64,000 bases of DNA from Anaerolineae bacterium (GTDB lineage Bacteria; Chloroflexota; Anaerolineae; Aggregatilineales; Phototrophicaceae). The stretch covers positions 62,001-126,000 of the forward strand of contig JAFLCG010000006.1 in the NCBI GenBank assembly GCA_017303635.1. Reading direction: 5' to 3'. Each line of letters begins with the position of its first letter. The stretch's first letter is position 1. Below the pieces are notes generated by a model. It was not told the DNA's origin. It saw nothing but the letters and a program-made list of their open reading frames with translations, and made no database searches. The position numbers and the translations under genes are program-made. Positions 1 to 8,273 of the stretch are shown one piece after another.

Positions 1-48
1 TTCTCTCGAAACCTGATCGACTTCCCTAAGTAGACCACGTTTCAATCA

Positions 49-71
49 GGGGACGTATCTTATGCGTCCCC
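49..71. repeat. REP-like hairpin overlapping a stop codon
   Basis: GGGGACG (49-55) pairs with CGTCCCC (65-71) around a 9-nt loop. It resembles the GGACG/CGTCC hairpin family found across the window. The TAA stop of the minus-strand acetyltransferase (60-62) lies in the loop, so the hairpin also sits where a terminator would be. Confidence 0.5.
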
Positions 72-857
72 GTTGACATCCAGAACATAGCTAACAGATA
101 CACTGGGATGCACTTCAAATCCCAGCCGGGTGTAAAGGTGATAGCCATCCGGTGAGGGTGCCAAAACCGCTACTTGATAGCCTTCTGCCCGTGCTTCCCG
201 CAATGCATACAACGTAACTGCCGTTCCAAACCCGCGCCGCTGAAAGAAAGGCAACGTCGCCACATTGAGTAAGCCCGCCGCCCGCTGACCCAAAAACAAC
301 ATCGAGACAGCAACCGGCTGATCTTCCTGCAAGGCTATATACCAACGCAGACGTTTGCTATGGAGTAAGCTGATGTAAAGAGCAAGGCGCTGCTGATCGT
401 CTTCGCCACTATCGTGTTGAAAAACACGATGCCATTGACGCATTTGATCGTCATCGATTACACGTTGAATGGTCACCTGAGAGATAGATTTTTGCACCTC
501 GACCAAATGATCCAGGTCGGCATACATGATATTGCCGCCATCCAGTCGCAGGCAACCCTTTGAAAGCAACTGTGCTTCAAGATCATGCGGCTGGCATTCT
601 GGTGTGATGTACCACTGAAACCAGATTTTGCGTTCAGCAAAACGTCGGAGCAGTGCTGTGATTGTGACATCTGCCTGTTCCGGGTTGAGCCGAGTGCGGG
701 TAACACCATTATGCGTGTTGTCCTCTACACCGGTGATGACCCAACGCACCGTATCATCCGCCTGTTGTGTCGCCAGCGAAGAAGTCCCCAGATAGTCGAG
801 GAACTCGATTTCATTCTCGGCAGCGAGAATTGCACCATAGGCAGGATCAATGGTCAT
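60..857 (-). CDS. GNAT-family N-acetyltransferase
   Basis: A 265-residue soluble protein whose C-terminal third is a GNAT fold: a beta strand GLLNVATLP followed by the acetyl-CoA pyrophosphate loop RRGFGT (about residues 205-215), then the helix ALREARAEGY and the terminal LYTRLGFE motif. The N-terminal 120 residues show no clear domain; this two-part layout is common in GNAT proteins of unknown substrate. It would transfer an acetyl group from acetyl-CoA to an amine, but the acceptor cannot be read from sequence. Its start (ATG at 857) lies 15 nt from the end of the alpha-galactosidase gene on the same strand, so the two could be co-transcribed. Family call firm, substrate unknown. Confidence 0.8.
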   Translation of the reverse strand: MTIDPAYGAILAAENEIEFLDYLGTSSLATQQADDTVRWVITGVEDNTHNGVTRTRLNPEQADVTITALLRRFAERKIWFQWYITPECQPHDLEAQLLSKGCLRLDGGNIMYADLDHLVEVQKSISQVTIQRVIDDDQMRQWHRVFQHDSGEDDQQRLALYISLLHSKRLRWYIALQEDQPVAVSMLFLGQRAAGLLNVATLPFFQRRGFGTAVTLYALREARAEGYQVAVLAPSPDGYHLYTRLGFEVHPSVSVSYVLDVNGDA

Positions 858-871
858 CTTTTTGTCCGGAA

Positions 872-2938
872 CTAAGGTAATCGGCTAGGTTTTTCGGTGA
901 TCGGCTCCGTGCTCAAGTAAATCAAGCGCCCCTCGTGCGGAGCCAGCGCCACGGTGACCCGCTCGACTTCACCCAGCGCCGCATCGCCTGACCAGTCGTA
1001 AGCGTGCAGCGGCCCGTTTAAACCCAGCACCGCCAGCGGATAACTGCGCTCGGCGGGGCGGTCGCCCACATTGAAGCAGAAGACTGCTGCCAGCCCTTCA
1101 TGCTCGCGCACCTGTACCATCACCGGGTCAGTAGCGCGGGCTTCATGGCGTACCTTGCGCGGATCTTTGGTATCGGGCAGCCGGTCATAGACCATCCCCG
1201 TCTGCCCCAGCAGCGGATAGCGGCACTGGCGAGCCTCGGTATTGCTCTGCAGCAGGAAACGCCATAAATCCAAGCGCCGGGCAGATAGTTTCGGCAAATA
1301 ATCGCTGGTCATGGTCACACCGCCCGCCATACCCGCGTAGATCGCCAGCGCCTCGATTTCAGCGTCCGTCAGGTAGTGGAATGGTTCCCGCAGCAGAATG
1401 CAATCGGGGTCGATCTGCCACAGCACCTGGTTACCAAAGTTGCGGGTAGCCTGATCCCGCAGGAGCGATGCCGCCGAATTACCGCCCGTCCAGGTCACAC
1501 CCACATCACCGCCAATTCGCACACCGTCCACCAGACCGATGCTGGCCCACAGCGGCGCACCACAGGCCAACCAGGTGGCGTCGCCAATTTCTTCGCGGAT
1601 CATCTCGGAAAAGCGCCGCCAGACTTCGACGCGGGTCATGCCCGGCGTGTGCCATTTTGCGCGGTCGGGACCGTAGTGCGCGCCCCAGTAGAAGAAGTCG
1701 ATCTTGAAGTACTCGCAGCCCCATTCCTTCCGCCAGGCGCGGAAACACTGCCGGATGTATTCAAAGGCTTCCGGGTGGGTCGCGTCGAGGATGTAACCCT
1801 CCTCGCTCATCTTGAACCAGCGGTTCTCGCCGTAGGTATACCATTCGACCAGCGGGCCGCCCTTCACGGCATCCTGCACCACCCAATCGGGGTGTTCCTG
1901 ATACAACTGACTCCGATTGCCGACGATGAACGGGGCGATCCACAAACCCGGCACAAAACCCGCCGCACGGATTTCATCCATGATGAATTTCATACCACGG
2001 GGGAACTTTGGACTGACCGTCATCCAGTCGCCCATCTCCGGGGTGAAGCCGTCATCAATCTGGAAGACGCGCATGGGCAGTTGCTCGCGCTCGGCCACCG
2101 CTTTAGCCCCGGCGAGGTAGTCGAGGATGGTCGCCTCGGTGATATAACCGTACTGGTCGTACCATGAACACCAGCCGGTGATCGGCTGCCGAGCCGGACG
2201 CGCTGGAAGGATACTCGCCGCAGCGACGATTCCGGCCCATTCGCGCAGAGCTTCTTCCACACCATTGTGTTCAAAGATGTAGAGCCGTTCCGATTCGCAT
2301 CTCACAGATACATCGGACGCCATGAATGGCGTCCCTACAAACGACTCCCCCTCTCCAGCGCCGTCCCATATTGGGGAAACAGCGCCAGGGAGAGGGGATT
2401 GGTGTTTTCTGTCCCAGTGCGTCAGGATGGTCAACGCTGTTGGATTGGCGCTCACATCAAAGGTGAAGCTCTGCTGGAAGCGGTCATGCCGGTCGAAGCC
2501 CAGGATGAGGCTCCCGGTTCCAAAGCGCGGCAGCAGTTGCGTCATGGCATAGCCCACCGTCGGGCGCTTTTCATACGGCTCAAAATCCGCCAGTGCCTCT
2601 GGCTCCACATATTGCCCGGCATCCCAACTCATATAGCCGTTACACAGGTAGGCTCGTAGATTTTCGACCGCGTTGAAGCGCAGTCCAAAGGAGTCGAGTT
2701 GCTCCGGCGCAATCCCTTCCACCCACCAGCGCCAGACGACTCGTCCAACGGCATCGGCCTCACTCGCCAGCGTGAAGGTCACGCCTGGGGCAGCCACCGA
2801 ACGAAATACGAACTGGGCGGGATCATCGGACTGAACAACCACATCCAGCCACACCTGCCCATTGATGACCGGACGAACATCCCGCAGCACAAAATCACGG
2901 GTGAGCAGCGTAGGCAGTGAACCAAGAGTGACCTGCAT
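872..2938 (-). CDS. GH36-type alpha-galactosidase
   Basis: A 688-residue glycoside hydrolase, predicted cytoplasmic because no signal peptide is visible. The N-terminal beta-sandwich is followed by a TIM barrel with VFQIDDGF, the nucleophile motif FKIDFFYW (Asp near residue 411) and the acid/base motif VRIGGDVG (Asp near 474), as in GH36/clan GH-D retaining alpha-galactosidases that release terminal alpha-galactose from oligosaccharides. The ATG at 2938 has AGGA about 9 nt upstream. About 28 residues near position 185-215 (from PLPGAVSP to VGTPFMAS) are encoded by two hairpin repeats inserted in frame; they lie between the sandwich and the barrel. The call rests on catalytic motifs; related raffinose- or nigerose-type specificities are possible. 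Confidence 0.88.
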   Translation of the reverse strand: MQVTLGSLPTLLTRDFVLRDVRPVINGQVWLDVVVQSDDPAQFVFRSVAAPGVTFTLASEADAVGRVVWRWWVEGIAPEQLDSFGLRFNAVENLRAYLCNGYMSWDAGQYVEPEALADFEPYEKRPTVGYAMTQLLPRFGTGSLILGFDRHDRFQQSFTFDVSANPTALTILTHWDRKHQSPLPGAVSPIWDGAGEGESFVGTPFMASDVSVRCESERLYIFEHNGVEEALREWAGIVAAASILPARPARQPITGWCSWYDQYGYITEATILDYLAGAKAVAEREQLPMRVFQIDDGFTPEMGDWMTVSPKFPRGMKFIMDEIRAAGFVPGLWIAPFIVGNRSQLYQEHPDWVVQDAVKGGPLVEWYTYGENRWFKMSEEGYILDATHPEAFEYIRQCFRAWRKEWGCEYFKIDFFYWGAHYGPDRAKWHTPGMTRVEVWRRFSEMIREEIGDATWLACGAPLWASIGLVDGVRIGGDVGVTWTGGNSAASLLRDQATRNFGNQVLWQIDPDCILLREPFHYLTDAEIEALAIYAGMAGGVTMTSDYLPKLSARRLDLWRFLLQSNTEARQCRYPLLGQTGMVYDRLPDTKDPRKVRHEARATDPVMVQVREHEGLAAVFCFNVGDRPAERSYPLAVLGLNGPLHAYDWSGDAALGEVERVTVALAPHEGRLIYLSTEPITEKPSRLP
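2315..2338 (-). repeat. REP hairpin inside the alpha-galactosidase gene
   Basis: Read on the minus strand it is GTAGGGACG, stem CCAT/ATGG, CGTCC. It is translated in frame as VGTPFMAS. The same peptide frame recurs at 41847-41870 in an unrelated gene. Confidence 0.85.
2347..2397. repeat. CCCCTCTCC...GGAGAGGGG repeat inside the alpha-galactosidase gene
   Basis: Arms CCCCTCTCC and GGGAGAGGGG flank a core containing AGCGCC. A similar element with the same arms lies at 17301-17339 in noncoding DNA. Here it is translated in frame as part of a glycine/proline-rich loop directly next to the REP at 2315. Confidence 0.65.
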
Positions 2939-3139
2939 CGAAACACATCCTGAATAAAATTAAACCTACATCATCGAGCGTTAAGCGATTAACCATCACC
3001 TATCTTAGTATAGCCCGCCCTACTGAATCCGAGTCAAGTTGGAATCGAGCGGGTCTCAGAAGGCGACCAAAGCCAGAGCTAGATCTTCAGTTTAAAGTCC
3101 GAGTGGGAACGTCCTGAACGCAGAGAGGCGGGGTTGGCA

Positions 3140-3167
3140 CAGGGCCGACCTGGCAAGTCGGCCTGGG
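3140..3167. repeat. Intergenic hairpin
   Basis: AGGGCCGAC pairs with GTCGGCCTG around a 7-nt loop. It lies in the 281-nt gene-free gap between the alpha-galactosidase start and the next gene. No T-tract follows on either strand, so a repeat-type hairpin is more likely than a terminator. Nothing else is evident in the gap. Confidence 0.4.
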
Positions 3168-3219
3168 CACTATTCTAGAAGCGTGATGGTGACGGATACG
3201 ATCTGTAGACGTACCACCT

Positions 3220-3576
3220 TTAGCCCTGCATCCGCGCATAACCCCGCGCGGTCAGATCACGCAGTTCGGCAATGAGGGCGGCATCCGGCGCTTTGAAGTT
3301 AAAGCAGGTTTTGCCCTGCATCTTCTTTTTGAGCGCATCCGAACAGTTTTCTACTAAGTCTGGAAACAAGTACAAGGGGAACAGGTGAAAAGCGACGTAG
3401 TTCTTCTTGATTTGCACCGCGCCAAATGCCACTGGCTTCTTATTGGTGCCGATGGTTTTGGTATTCAGATAGTAGTTATCTGCCGTATCCGCGACGATCA
3501 GCATGTCGGATTCGTAGGGCTGCATGATAGCGCGGAGTTCAGCAAAAGCGGCGGGGAAATCCGTTTTGGCAGGCAT
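3220..3576 (-). CDS. DUF1801-like small protein
   Basis: About 118 residues from the ATG at 3576, preferred over the upstream ATG (3633) because CAGGAG sits about 8 nt before it. The core has KKNYVAFHLFPLYLFPDL and a C-terminal MQGKTCFNFK segment followed by ELRDLTARGY. This pattern matches my memory of DUF1801/YdhG-like small cytosolic proteins, whose biochemical role is not settled. It has no TM segment or signal peptide. It stands alone, with a gap on both sides. Family assignment is from memory of the motif order and is moderate. Confidence 0.6.
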   Translation of the reverse strand: MPAKTDFPAAFAELRAIMQPYESDMLIVADTADNYYLNTKTIGTNKKPVAFGAVQIKKNYVAFHLFPLYLFPDLVENCSDALKKKMQGKTCFNFKAPDAALIAELRDLTARGYARMQG

Positions 3577-3701
3577 GAGGATCGCTCCTGGAAGATGGTT
3601 GATAGGGACCCCATTGGGGTGGGTATAGCCCATTATAGAGAAGTTCTAGCCAGCCGATTTGACTGATCTTGCGGAAGGTGGGGCGTAAGCCGTCTGCCTG
3701 C

Positions 3702-3911
3702 CTACAATTCGCTGCAATCCCACATGAAACCGCATCGTTCACAGCGGACTTTACAGGCGCGGCGAATAGTCGGCGCATTGCAGGCGGGGCAAACACTGGC
3801 GAGCGTATAGTTTGAGATGGGAATCAGGGGGCGCTCAGCCACCGGTGGAACGGGATCTGATGCGGTCTCTTGCCGCAGTGTGTTCTGTGGAGGAGGTTTA
3901 GGAGACGGCAT
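3702..3911 (-). CDS. Small zinc-ribbon protein
   Basis: A 69-residue protein with a proline-rich N-terminal half and a C-terminal zinc ribbon: CPAC near residue 41, then CxxCG (CERCG) about 15 residues later. The four cysteines could bind one zinc ion. It may be a nucleic-acid or protein-interaction module. The frame is supported by the intact cysteine spacing and by lying alone between two minus-strand genes; no homologue is recognised. Confidence 0.5.
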   Translation of the reverse strand: MPSPKPPPQNTLRQETASDPVPPVAERPLIPISNYTLASVCPACNAPTIRRACKVRCERCGFMWDCSEL

Positions 3912-4053
3912 CAGAATACATTCCTACGGACATCCTGATCTGATGATACGGTAAGCAGTCCAAGCAGTTTCATTATAGCCATTTCCAGCTTCGTCAAAAC
4001 CTGAACAGACAGGCTCACTCCCCAATATCTGGGGGGTAAAATACAGATTCTCA

Positions 4054-4198
4054 TTGACAACTCATAAATTCAGGATTAGCGTAGAACTGTTATCCTGAGT
4101 AAGGAAATCCTACTTCGCACAGTTGAATTCAAAAGCCACGCGGCATTGACCCGACTCCCAGTATTCGGCTCAGCGGTTCGCGTGGCTTTTACGTTCAA
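4054..4198 (+). promoter_or_regulatory. Structured leader upstream of the KimA-type importer
   Basis: A TTGACA (-35-like, 4054-4059) is followed by a first hairpin (TCAGGAT 4070-4076 with ATCCTGA 4092-4098) and a large second hairpin. In the second, AAAAGCCACGCG (4131-4142) pairs perfectly with CGCGTGGCTTTT (4179-4190), extended by GTTGAA/TTCAAC to 4198. The second hairpin ends just before the GAGGAG ribosome binding site. Potassium importers of this family are often controlled by c-di-AMP riboswitches; I do not recognise the ydaO consensus here, so this may be another leader type or a terminator/anti-terminator. Confidence 0.45.
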
Positions 4199-4210
4199 CG
4201 AGGAGAATCC

Positions 4211-6202
4211 ATGAATCTCGGTCGTATACTCGTCGGCAAGCCGCTGGAGACCAAAGACCTGGCGCATCAGTCGATCAGCCGCCCTATCGGGTTGGCGGTG
4301 TTCGCCTCGGATGCGTTGTCCTCAACGGCCTATGCCTCCCAGGAAATTCTGATCATTCTGTCCTACGCGGTCGCCGGGGCGGCCCTGTGGGCGACCACTG
4401 TCCCCGGTACCGCCATGACGATTGGTGATCTCGCGATCCCGATTGCGATTGCGATTGCGGTTTTACTAGCGATTGTCACCATTTCATACCGTCAGACGAT
4501 CTATGCTTACCCGAATGGCGGTGGCGCGTATATCGTCGCACGCGATAACCTGGGCGAGTTAGTCGCACAGGTGGCAGGGGCCGCCCTGCTGACCGATTAC
4601 ATTCTGACCGTCGCGGTCAGTATCTCGTCAGGTGTCGCCCAGATTACCTCAGCCTTCCCCGAACTTTTCCCCCTGAGGGTGGAAATCGCAGTCGGCGTCA
4701 TCATCTTCATGACGATCATCAACCTGCGCGGCGTCAAGGAAAGCGGCACCATCTTCGCCATTCCCACCTACTTCTTCCTGGGGATTATGGGCATCACGCT
4801 GCTGGTCGGTTTGTTCCGGCAGTTCTTCGGCGGCGGTTTACCGCAGGTGACCGGCGTCGAATTCGTCCATCACAATGAGTTGCAGGCGCTGGGTCTGTTC
4901 CTGATCCTGCGGGCGTTCTCCAGCGGGTGTACGGCGCTGACAGGCATCGAGGCCATTTCCAACGGCATCACGGCCTTCAAGGAACCCAAGAGCCATAATG
5001 CGGCTGTCACGTTGGTGTGGATGAGCACCATCCTGATCACCCTGTTCCTGAGCATCACCTTCATCGCCGTACAGATCCACGCCGTACCCAGCGAAGTCGA
5101 AACCGTCATCAGCCAGATGGGCCGGGCGATTTATGGCGATGGCAGCATCATGTATTTCCTGCTGATCGCCGGGACCACACTGATCCTGCTGATGGCCGCC
5201 AATACCAGCTACGCGGACTTCCCCCGCTTGGCCGCTCTTTCAGCCGGTGACGGGTTCCTGCCACGCCAGTTGACCTACCGCGGTGGACGGCTGGTGTTCT
5301 CCTGGGGGATTGTCACGCTAGCCTTCTTCGCTATCGTGCTCATCATCATCTTCGGGGCCAGCGTCACCTACCTGATCCCGCTGTATGCGATTGGCGTGTT
5401 CCTGAGCTTCACGATTTCGCAGACGGGTATGGTCATCCGGGCCAACAAGATCGGCAAGCTCAAGCCAGGGGAAGTCGTCAAAGGTCTGGAAACCGACATG
5501 ACCTACGACCCGCACTGGCGCGTCCATCAGATCATCAGCGCGGTTGGTGCCGTCTGCACCTTCGTCGTCATGTGCATCTTCGCCATCACCAAGTTCCGGG
5601 ATGGCGCCTGGGTGATCGTGCTGCTGATCCCAGCGCTGGTGTTCATCTTCTTCCGCATCCATGGTCACTATAAGAGCGTGGCGAAGGCGCTGAGTATGGA
5701 CAGTGGCATCCGACCGGATGGCGATCCGCGCAGTGTACAAACCCTGATCCTGGTGGACAAAGTCCATGCGGAAACCGTGCGGATGGTCAACTTCGCCAAA
5801 TCGCTCGGTCATCCGTGGAAGGCGATCCATGTGGGCGTCAACCCGGATGCAGTCAAAGAAACGCAGACACGCTGGGCGCAGCGCATCGGCGAGGGTGAAC
5901 TGGTCATCCTGGACTCGCCCTTCCGCCAGCTTTCCGAGCCGATTCAGGAGTATATTGAAAAGCTCCAGGCGGAGAACAGCGGCTGCTTCGTGCATGTCAT
6001 CATGGGGCATCTCTCCATGGACAGCTTCTGGGAACAGGCCCTGCACCAGAACAGCGCCTTCATCTTCAATCTGGCGCTTTCTCGGATGGAACATGTGGTG
6101 GTAACGATGGTGCCGTACCAGATCAACACCCCGCATAACGACAGCTTCCTGGGACTGAACGCCGCTGGGTCAGGGAGTGCAGGGGCTAGCGCAGCGCACT
6201 AG
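4211..6202 (+). CDS. kimA: KimA-type K+/H+ symporter (APC superfamily)
   Basis: A 663-residue inner-membrane importer with about 12 TM helices (residues 30-475) and a C-terminal cytosolic domain (about 490-645). Motifs match Bacillus KimA (YdaO) closely: ASDALSSTAYASQEILI, SYRQTIYAYPNGGGAYIV, DYILTVAVSISSG, AFSSGCTALTGIEAISN and LIPLYAIGVFLSFTISQTGM. KimA imports K+ with protons and is inhibited by c-di-AMP. GAGGAG lies 5 nt before the ATG. The gene is monocistronic: a structured leader precedes it and a strong terminator follows. A plain amino-acid permease role is the alternative, but motif agreement favours potassium. Confidence 0.85.
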   Translation: MNLGRILVGKPLETKDLAHQSISRPIGLAVFASDALSSTAYASQEILIILSYAVAGAALWATTVPGTAMTIGDLAIPIAIAIAVLLAIVTISYRQTIYAYPNGGGAYIVARDNLGELVAQVAGAALLTDYILTVAVSISSGVAQITSAFPELFPLRVEIAVGVIIFMTIINLRGVKESGTIFAIPTYFFLGIMGITLLVGLFRQFFGGGLPQVTGVEFVHHNELQALGLFLILRAFSSGCTALTGIEAISNGITAFKEPKSHNAAVTLVWMSTILITLFLSITFIAVQIHAVPSEVETVISQMGRAIYGDGSIMYFLLIAGTTLILLMAANTSYADFPRLAALSAGDGFLPRQLTYRGGRLVFSWGIVTLAFFAIVLIIIFGASVTYLIPLYAIGVFLSFTISQTGMVIRANKIGKLKPGEVVKGLETDMTYDPHWRVHQIISAVGAVCTFVVMCIFAITKFRDGAWVIVLLIPALVFIFFRIHGHYKSVAKALSMDSGIRPDGDPRSVQTLILVDKVHAETVRMVNFAKSLGHPWKAIHVGVNPDAVKETQTRWAQRIGEGELVILDSPFRQLSEPIQEYIEKLQAENSGCFVHVIMGHLSMDSFWEQALHQNSAFIFNLALSRMEHVVVTMVPYQINTPHNDSFLGLNAAGSGSAGASAAH

Positions 6203-6232
6203 CCGGTTCCCGGTGATACATTTCAAGCAACA

Positions 6233-6261
6233 CGGGCGGCTCGGTGAGCCGCCCGCTTTTT
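6233..6261. terminator. Rho-independent terminator after kimA
   Basis: CGGGCGGCTC (6233-6242) pairs with GAGCCGCCCG (6246-6255), followed by a five-T run at 6257. It sits between two convergent stop codons (6202 and 6266) and could serve the plus strand mainly. Confidence 0.85.
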
Positions 6262-6265
6262 GTTC

Positions 6266-7486
6266 CTATACCCGCCGGGGCATCTGCGGGTGACCGGGAT
6301 TGAAGTGTTTGAGGATGACCAGCGGCTCGGTAGTGCTAAGGTTGGTGATCTTGACACCAGCATGGGCTGCATCGACCGTGACGAAGAATTCATCCTCGGT
6401 CATCTCGCCATAGCGGATCATGTTGGGCGATGAGACCGGATGGACACCAAAGCGCCCGTACCCCTGGACACAGATGCAGCCATAAGCGACGGGATCGCTG
6501 ACGGTGACGGTGCGGCCTGGCAATACGGTCAATTCCTTGGCACTGTAGAATTCACTCCCGTAGACAATCCAGTTTTCAGCATAACCATTGGACTCGGTCG
6601 CCGCGGGATCGCCTGCCGGAGTCGGTGCAGTGAAATGATTCTTGCCGAATTCGGGATCGGTGTTGGCTTCCCAATCGAGCAGTGACATGATGAAGTCAAG
6701 GTCATGGTGCTTCTCGGCAGGCACATCCTTGACCACCATATCCCAACTGACTACCTGGAAATCAAAGATGAGCGACTGCCACATGGAAAAGACATCGCTG
6801 GCCCGCTGCGGCTCATAGGTGCACAGTGAACCTGGCGCATGCAGGATACCGGGGGCGACATCCCAGCCAGTGCCGGGCTGCAGGCGGTAGGCTTTGCTCA
6901 GGCCGAGGATGTTGTTATCGCCGTCATTCCAGCGCTCGAGGCAAGCCCGCACCTGATCTTTAGTCGTCCCTGGCTCGAAGCCGAAGAAGGTGTAGGGGAA
7001 CTGCCCGTTGGTCTGGTTGTACTGTGCCGGATAGAAATATGCTTCCGGTTTGCCCCGTTTGCCGACCAGCGCCGCCTGCTCATCACTCTGGTGCAAATGA
7101 TGCGGCAGCGGGGTCATATTGTCGAAGAACTTGCTGTACATCACCCAGCCGCCGTACTTCTCGACGACGTCTTTGCCGAGGATGTCATTGCCGAGTAAGT
7201 CGGTGGCATCACGCAGGGTGAGGCGATCATCCCCATTGACGATATAGCTCAGGCCTTCATCATGCGGTGTGCCGGGGCCGTTATCCGCCACGACAGTGGA
7301 ACTAAACCAGCGCTCATCGATACCGCCACGATTTGCGCCCAGCGCGTAGAGATCGGAGGGGTGCAAGCGCAGGCGGCGACCAGGGATACAGAAACCCCGC
7401 GGCACCCAGGCGGGCGCCAGCCGGAAAATGCCACCACCCTGCTCCACGGCCTGCTGAATAAAGGCTTTGATCTGCGATTCACTCAT
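6266..7486 (-). CDS. Cupin-like protein, phosphomannose-isomerase-like
   Basis: A 406-residue soluble protein. The middle holds GTGWDVAPGILHAPGSLCTYEPQ (near residues 208-230), the kind of HxP metal-site stretch seen in type I phosphomannose isomerase-like cupins. The C-terminal part (ELTVLPGRTVTV to GYGRFGVHP) looks like a second small cupin barrel. The family isomerises or binds sugars, but I cannot confirm a complete catalytic set. ATG at 7486 has AGGATCC upstream. It is transcribed away from the divergent PadR gene. Could also be an uncharacterised cupin enzyme specific to Chloroflexota. Confidence 0.5.
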   Translation of the reverse strand: MSESQIKAFIQQAVEQGGGIFRLAPAWVPRGFCIPGRRLRLHPSDLYALGANRGGIDERWFSSTVVADNGPGTPHDEGLSYIVNGDDRLTLRDATDLLGNDILGKDVVEKYGGWVMYSKFFDNMTPLPHHLHQSDEQAALVGKRGKPEAYFYPAQYNQTNGQFPYTFFGFEPGTTKDQVRACLERWNDGDNNILGLSKAYRLQPGTGWDVAPGILHAPGSLCTYEPQRASDVFSMWQSLIFDFQVVSWDMVVKDVPAEKHHDLDFIMSLLDWEANTDPEFGKNHFTAPTPAGDPAATESNGYAENWIVYGSEFYSAKELTVLPGRTVTVSDPVAYGCICVQGYGRFGVHPVSSPNMIRYGEMTEDEFFVTVDAAHAGVKITNLSTTEPLVILKHFNPGHPQMPRRV

Positions 7487-7710
7487 GATGGATCCTCTTT
7501 GAATGAAGGTATCAGTTTGGGTTTCCGGCTACCAGTTACCGGAAGCCGATTCATCGATATCGAACGGAACTGATATTACCGCATTCAGTGAATGCTGACA
7601 GCGAATGGATAGATGGTCATACCTATTCAGGCGAATCTGAATCACACCTATCATTATTCCATAAATTGAATATAATTTGTGTTATATGAACATCAAACTG
7701 GGAAATAACC

Positions 7711-8262
7711 ATGTTGAAGTACGTCCTGCTGGGTGTGTTGAACTACCAACCGCTGACCGGCTACCAGCTCAAGCAGTTTATGGATCAGGCGGCGGGGCAT
7801 TTCTGGTATGCCCAGACCAGCCAGATCTACCGCACACTGGATCAATTGGAGAAGGATGGGATGCTCACTTCCCACCTTCAGGCGCAGGATGAGCGCCCGG
7901 ATCGGCGGCTGTACCAGATCACACCTGGCGGACAAGCCGATCTGCGGGCATGGCTGGCCGAGCCGATGACCGAGTTGCAGACCTCCAAAGATGCGCTGCT
8001 GGTGCGGCTGTACTTCTCCGCACAGATGGATAAAGCCACCATCCTGACCCAACTGCGCGTACAGCGGGCACTCCATCAGCGGCAGCTTGACCTGTACCGT
8101 AACGACATTCCGGCGCTGATCCAGCAGAGCGCGGAAGAACACCCAAGCCTGAAGCGGGACGCGATCCTGTGGGATGCCACCCGCCGAAATGGCGAATTGA
8201 TGGAAGAAGCGTATATCCGCTGGCTGGATGAAACGATTGAGCGCGTTGAGAAAGAACTCTAA
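7711..8262 (+). CDS. PadR-family transcriptional regulator
   Basis: A 183-residue repressor-like protein. Residues 1-75 form the PadR winged helix (YVLLGVLNYQPLTGYQLKQF, then QIYRTLDQLEKDGML and DRRLYQITPGG), followed by the helical dimerisation domain (WLAEPMTELQTSKDALLVRLYFSA to about 180). PadR proteins bind dyads in their own promoters and respond to small molecules. The stop is 11 nt before the CocE/NonD hydrolase, so the two form an operon, and the hydrolase is probably under its control. The upstream DNA (about 7660-7690) is AT-rich. Confidence 0.9.
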   Translation: MLKYVLLGVLNYQPLTGYQLKQFMDQAAGHFWYAQTSQIYRTLDQLEKDGMLTSHLQAQDERPDRRLYQITPGGQADLRAWLAEPMTELQTSKDALLVRLYFSAQMDKATILTQLRVQRALHQRQLDLYRNDIPALIQQSAEEHPSLKRDAILWDATRRNGELMEEAYIRWLDETIERVEKEL

Positions 8263-8273
8263 GGAGCCCCACC

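Noticed and set aside
1376..2167. 263-aa plus-strand ORF
   Set aside because: Entirely antisense to the GH36 gene, whose catalytic motifs are intact; a GC-rich shadow frame.
4054..4198. A ydaO-type c-di-AMP riboswitch
   Set aside because: Expected in front of kimA, but I could not match the conserved GGGGAA/GGGGUGAAUC-type segments; left as an unassigned structured leader.
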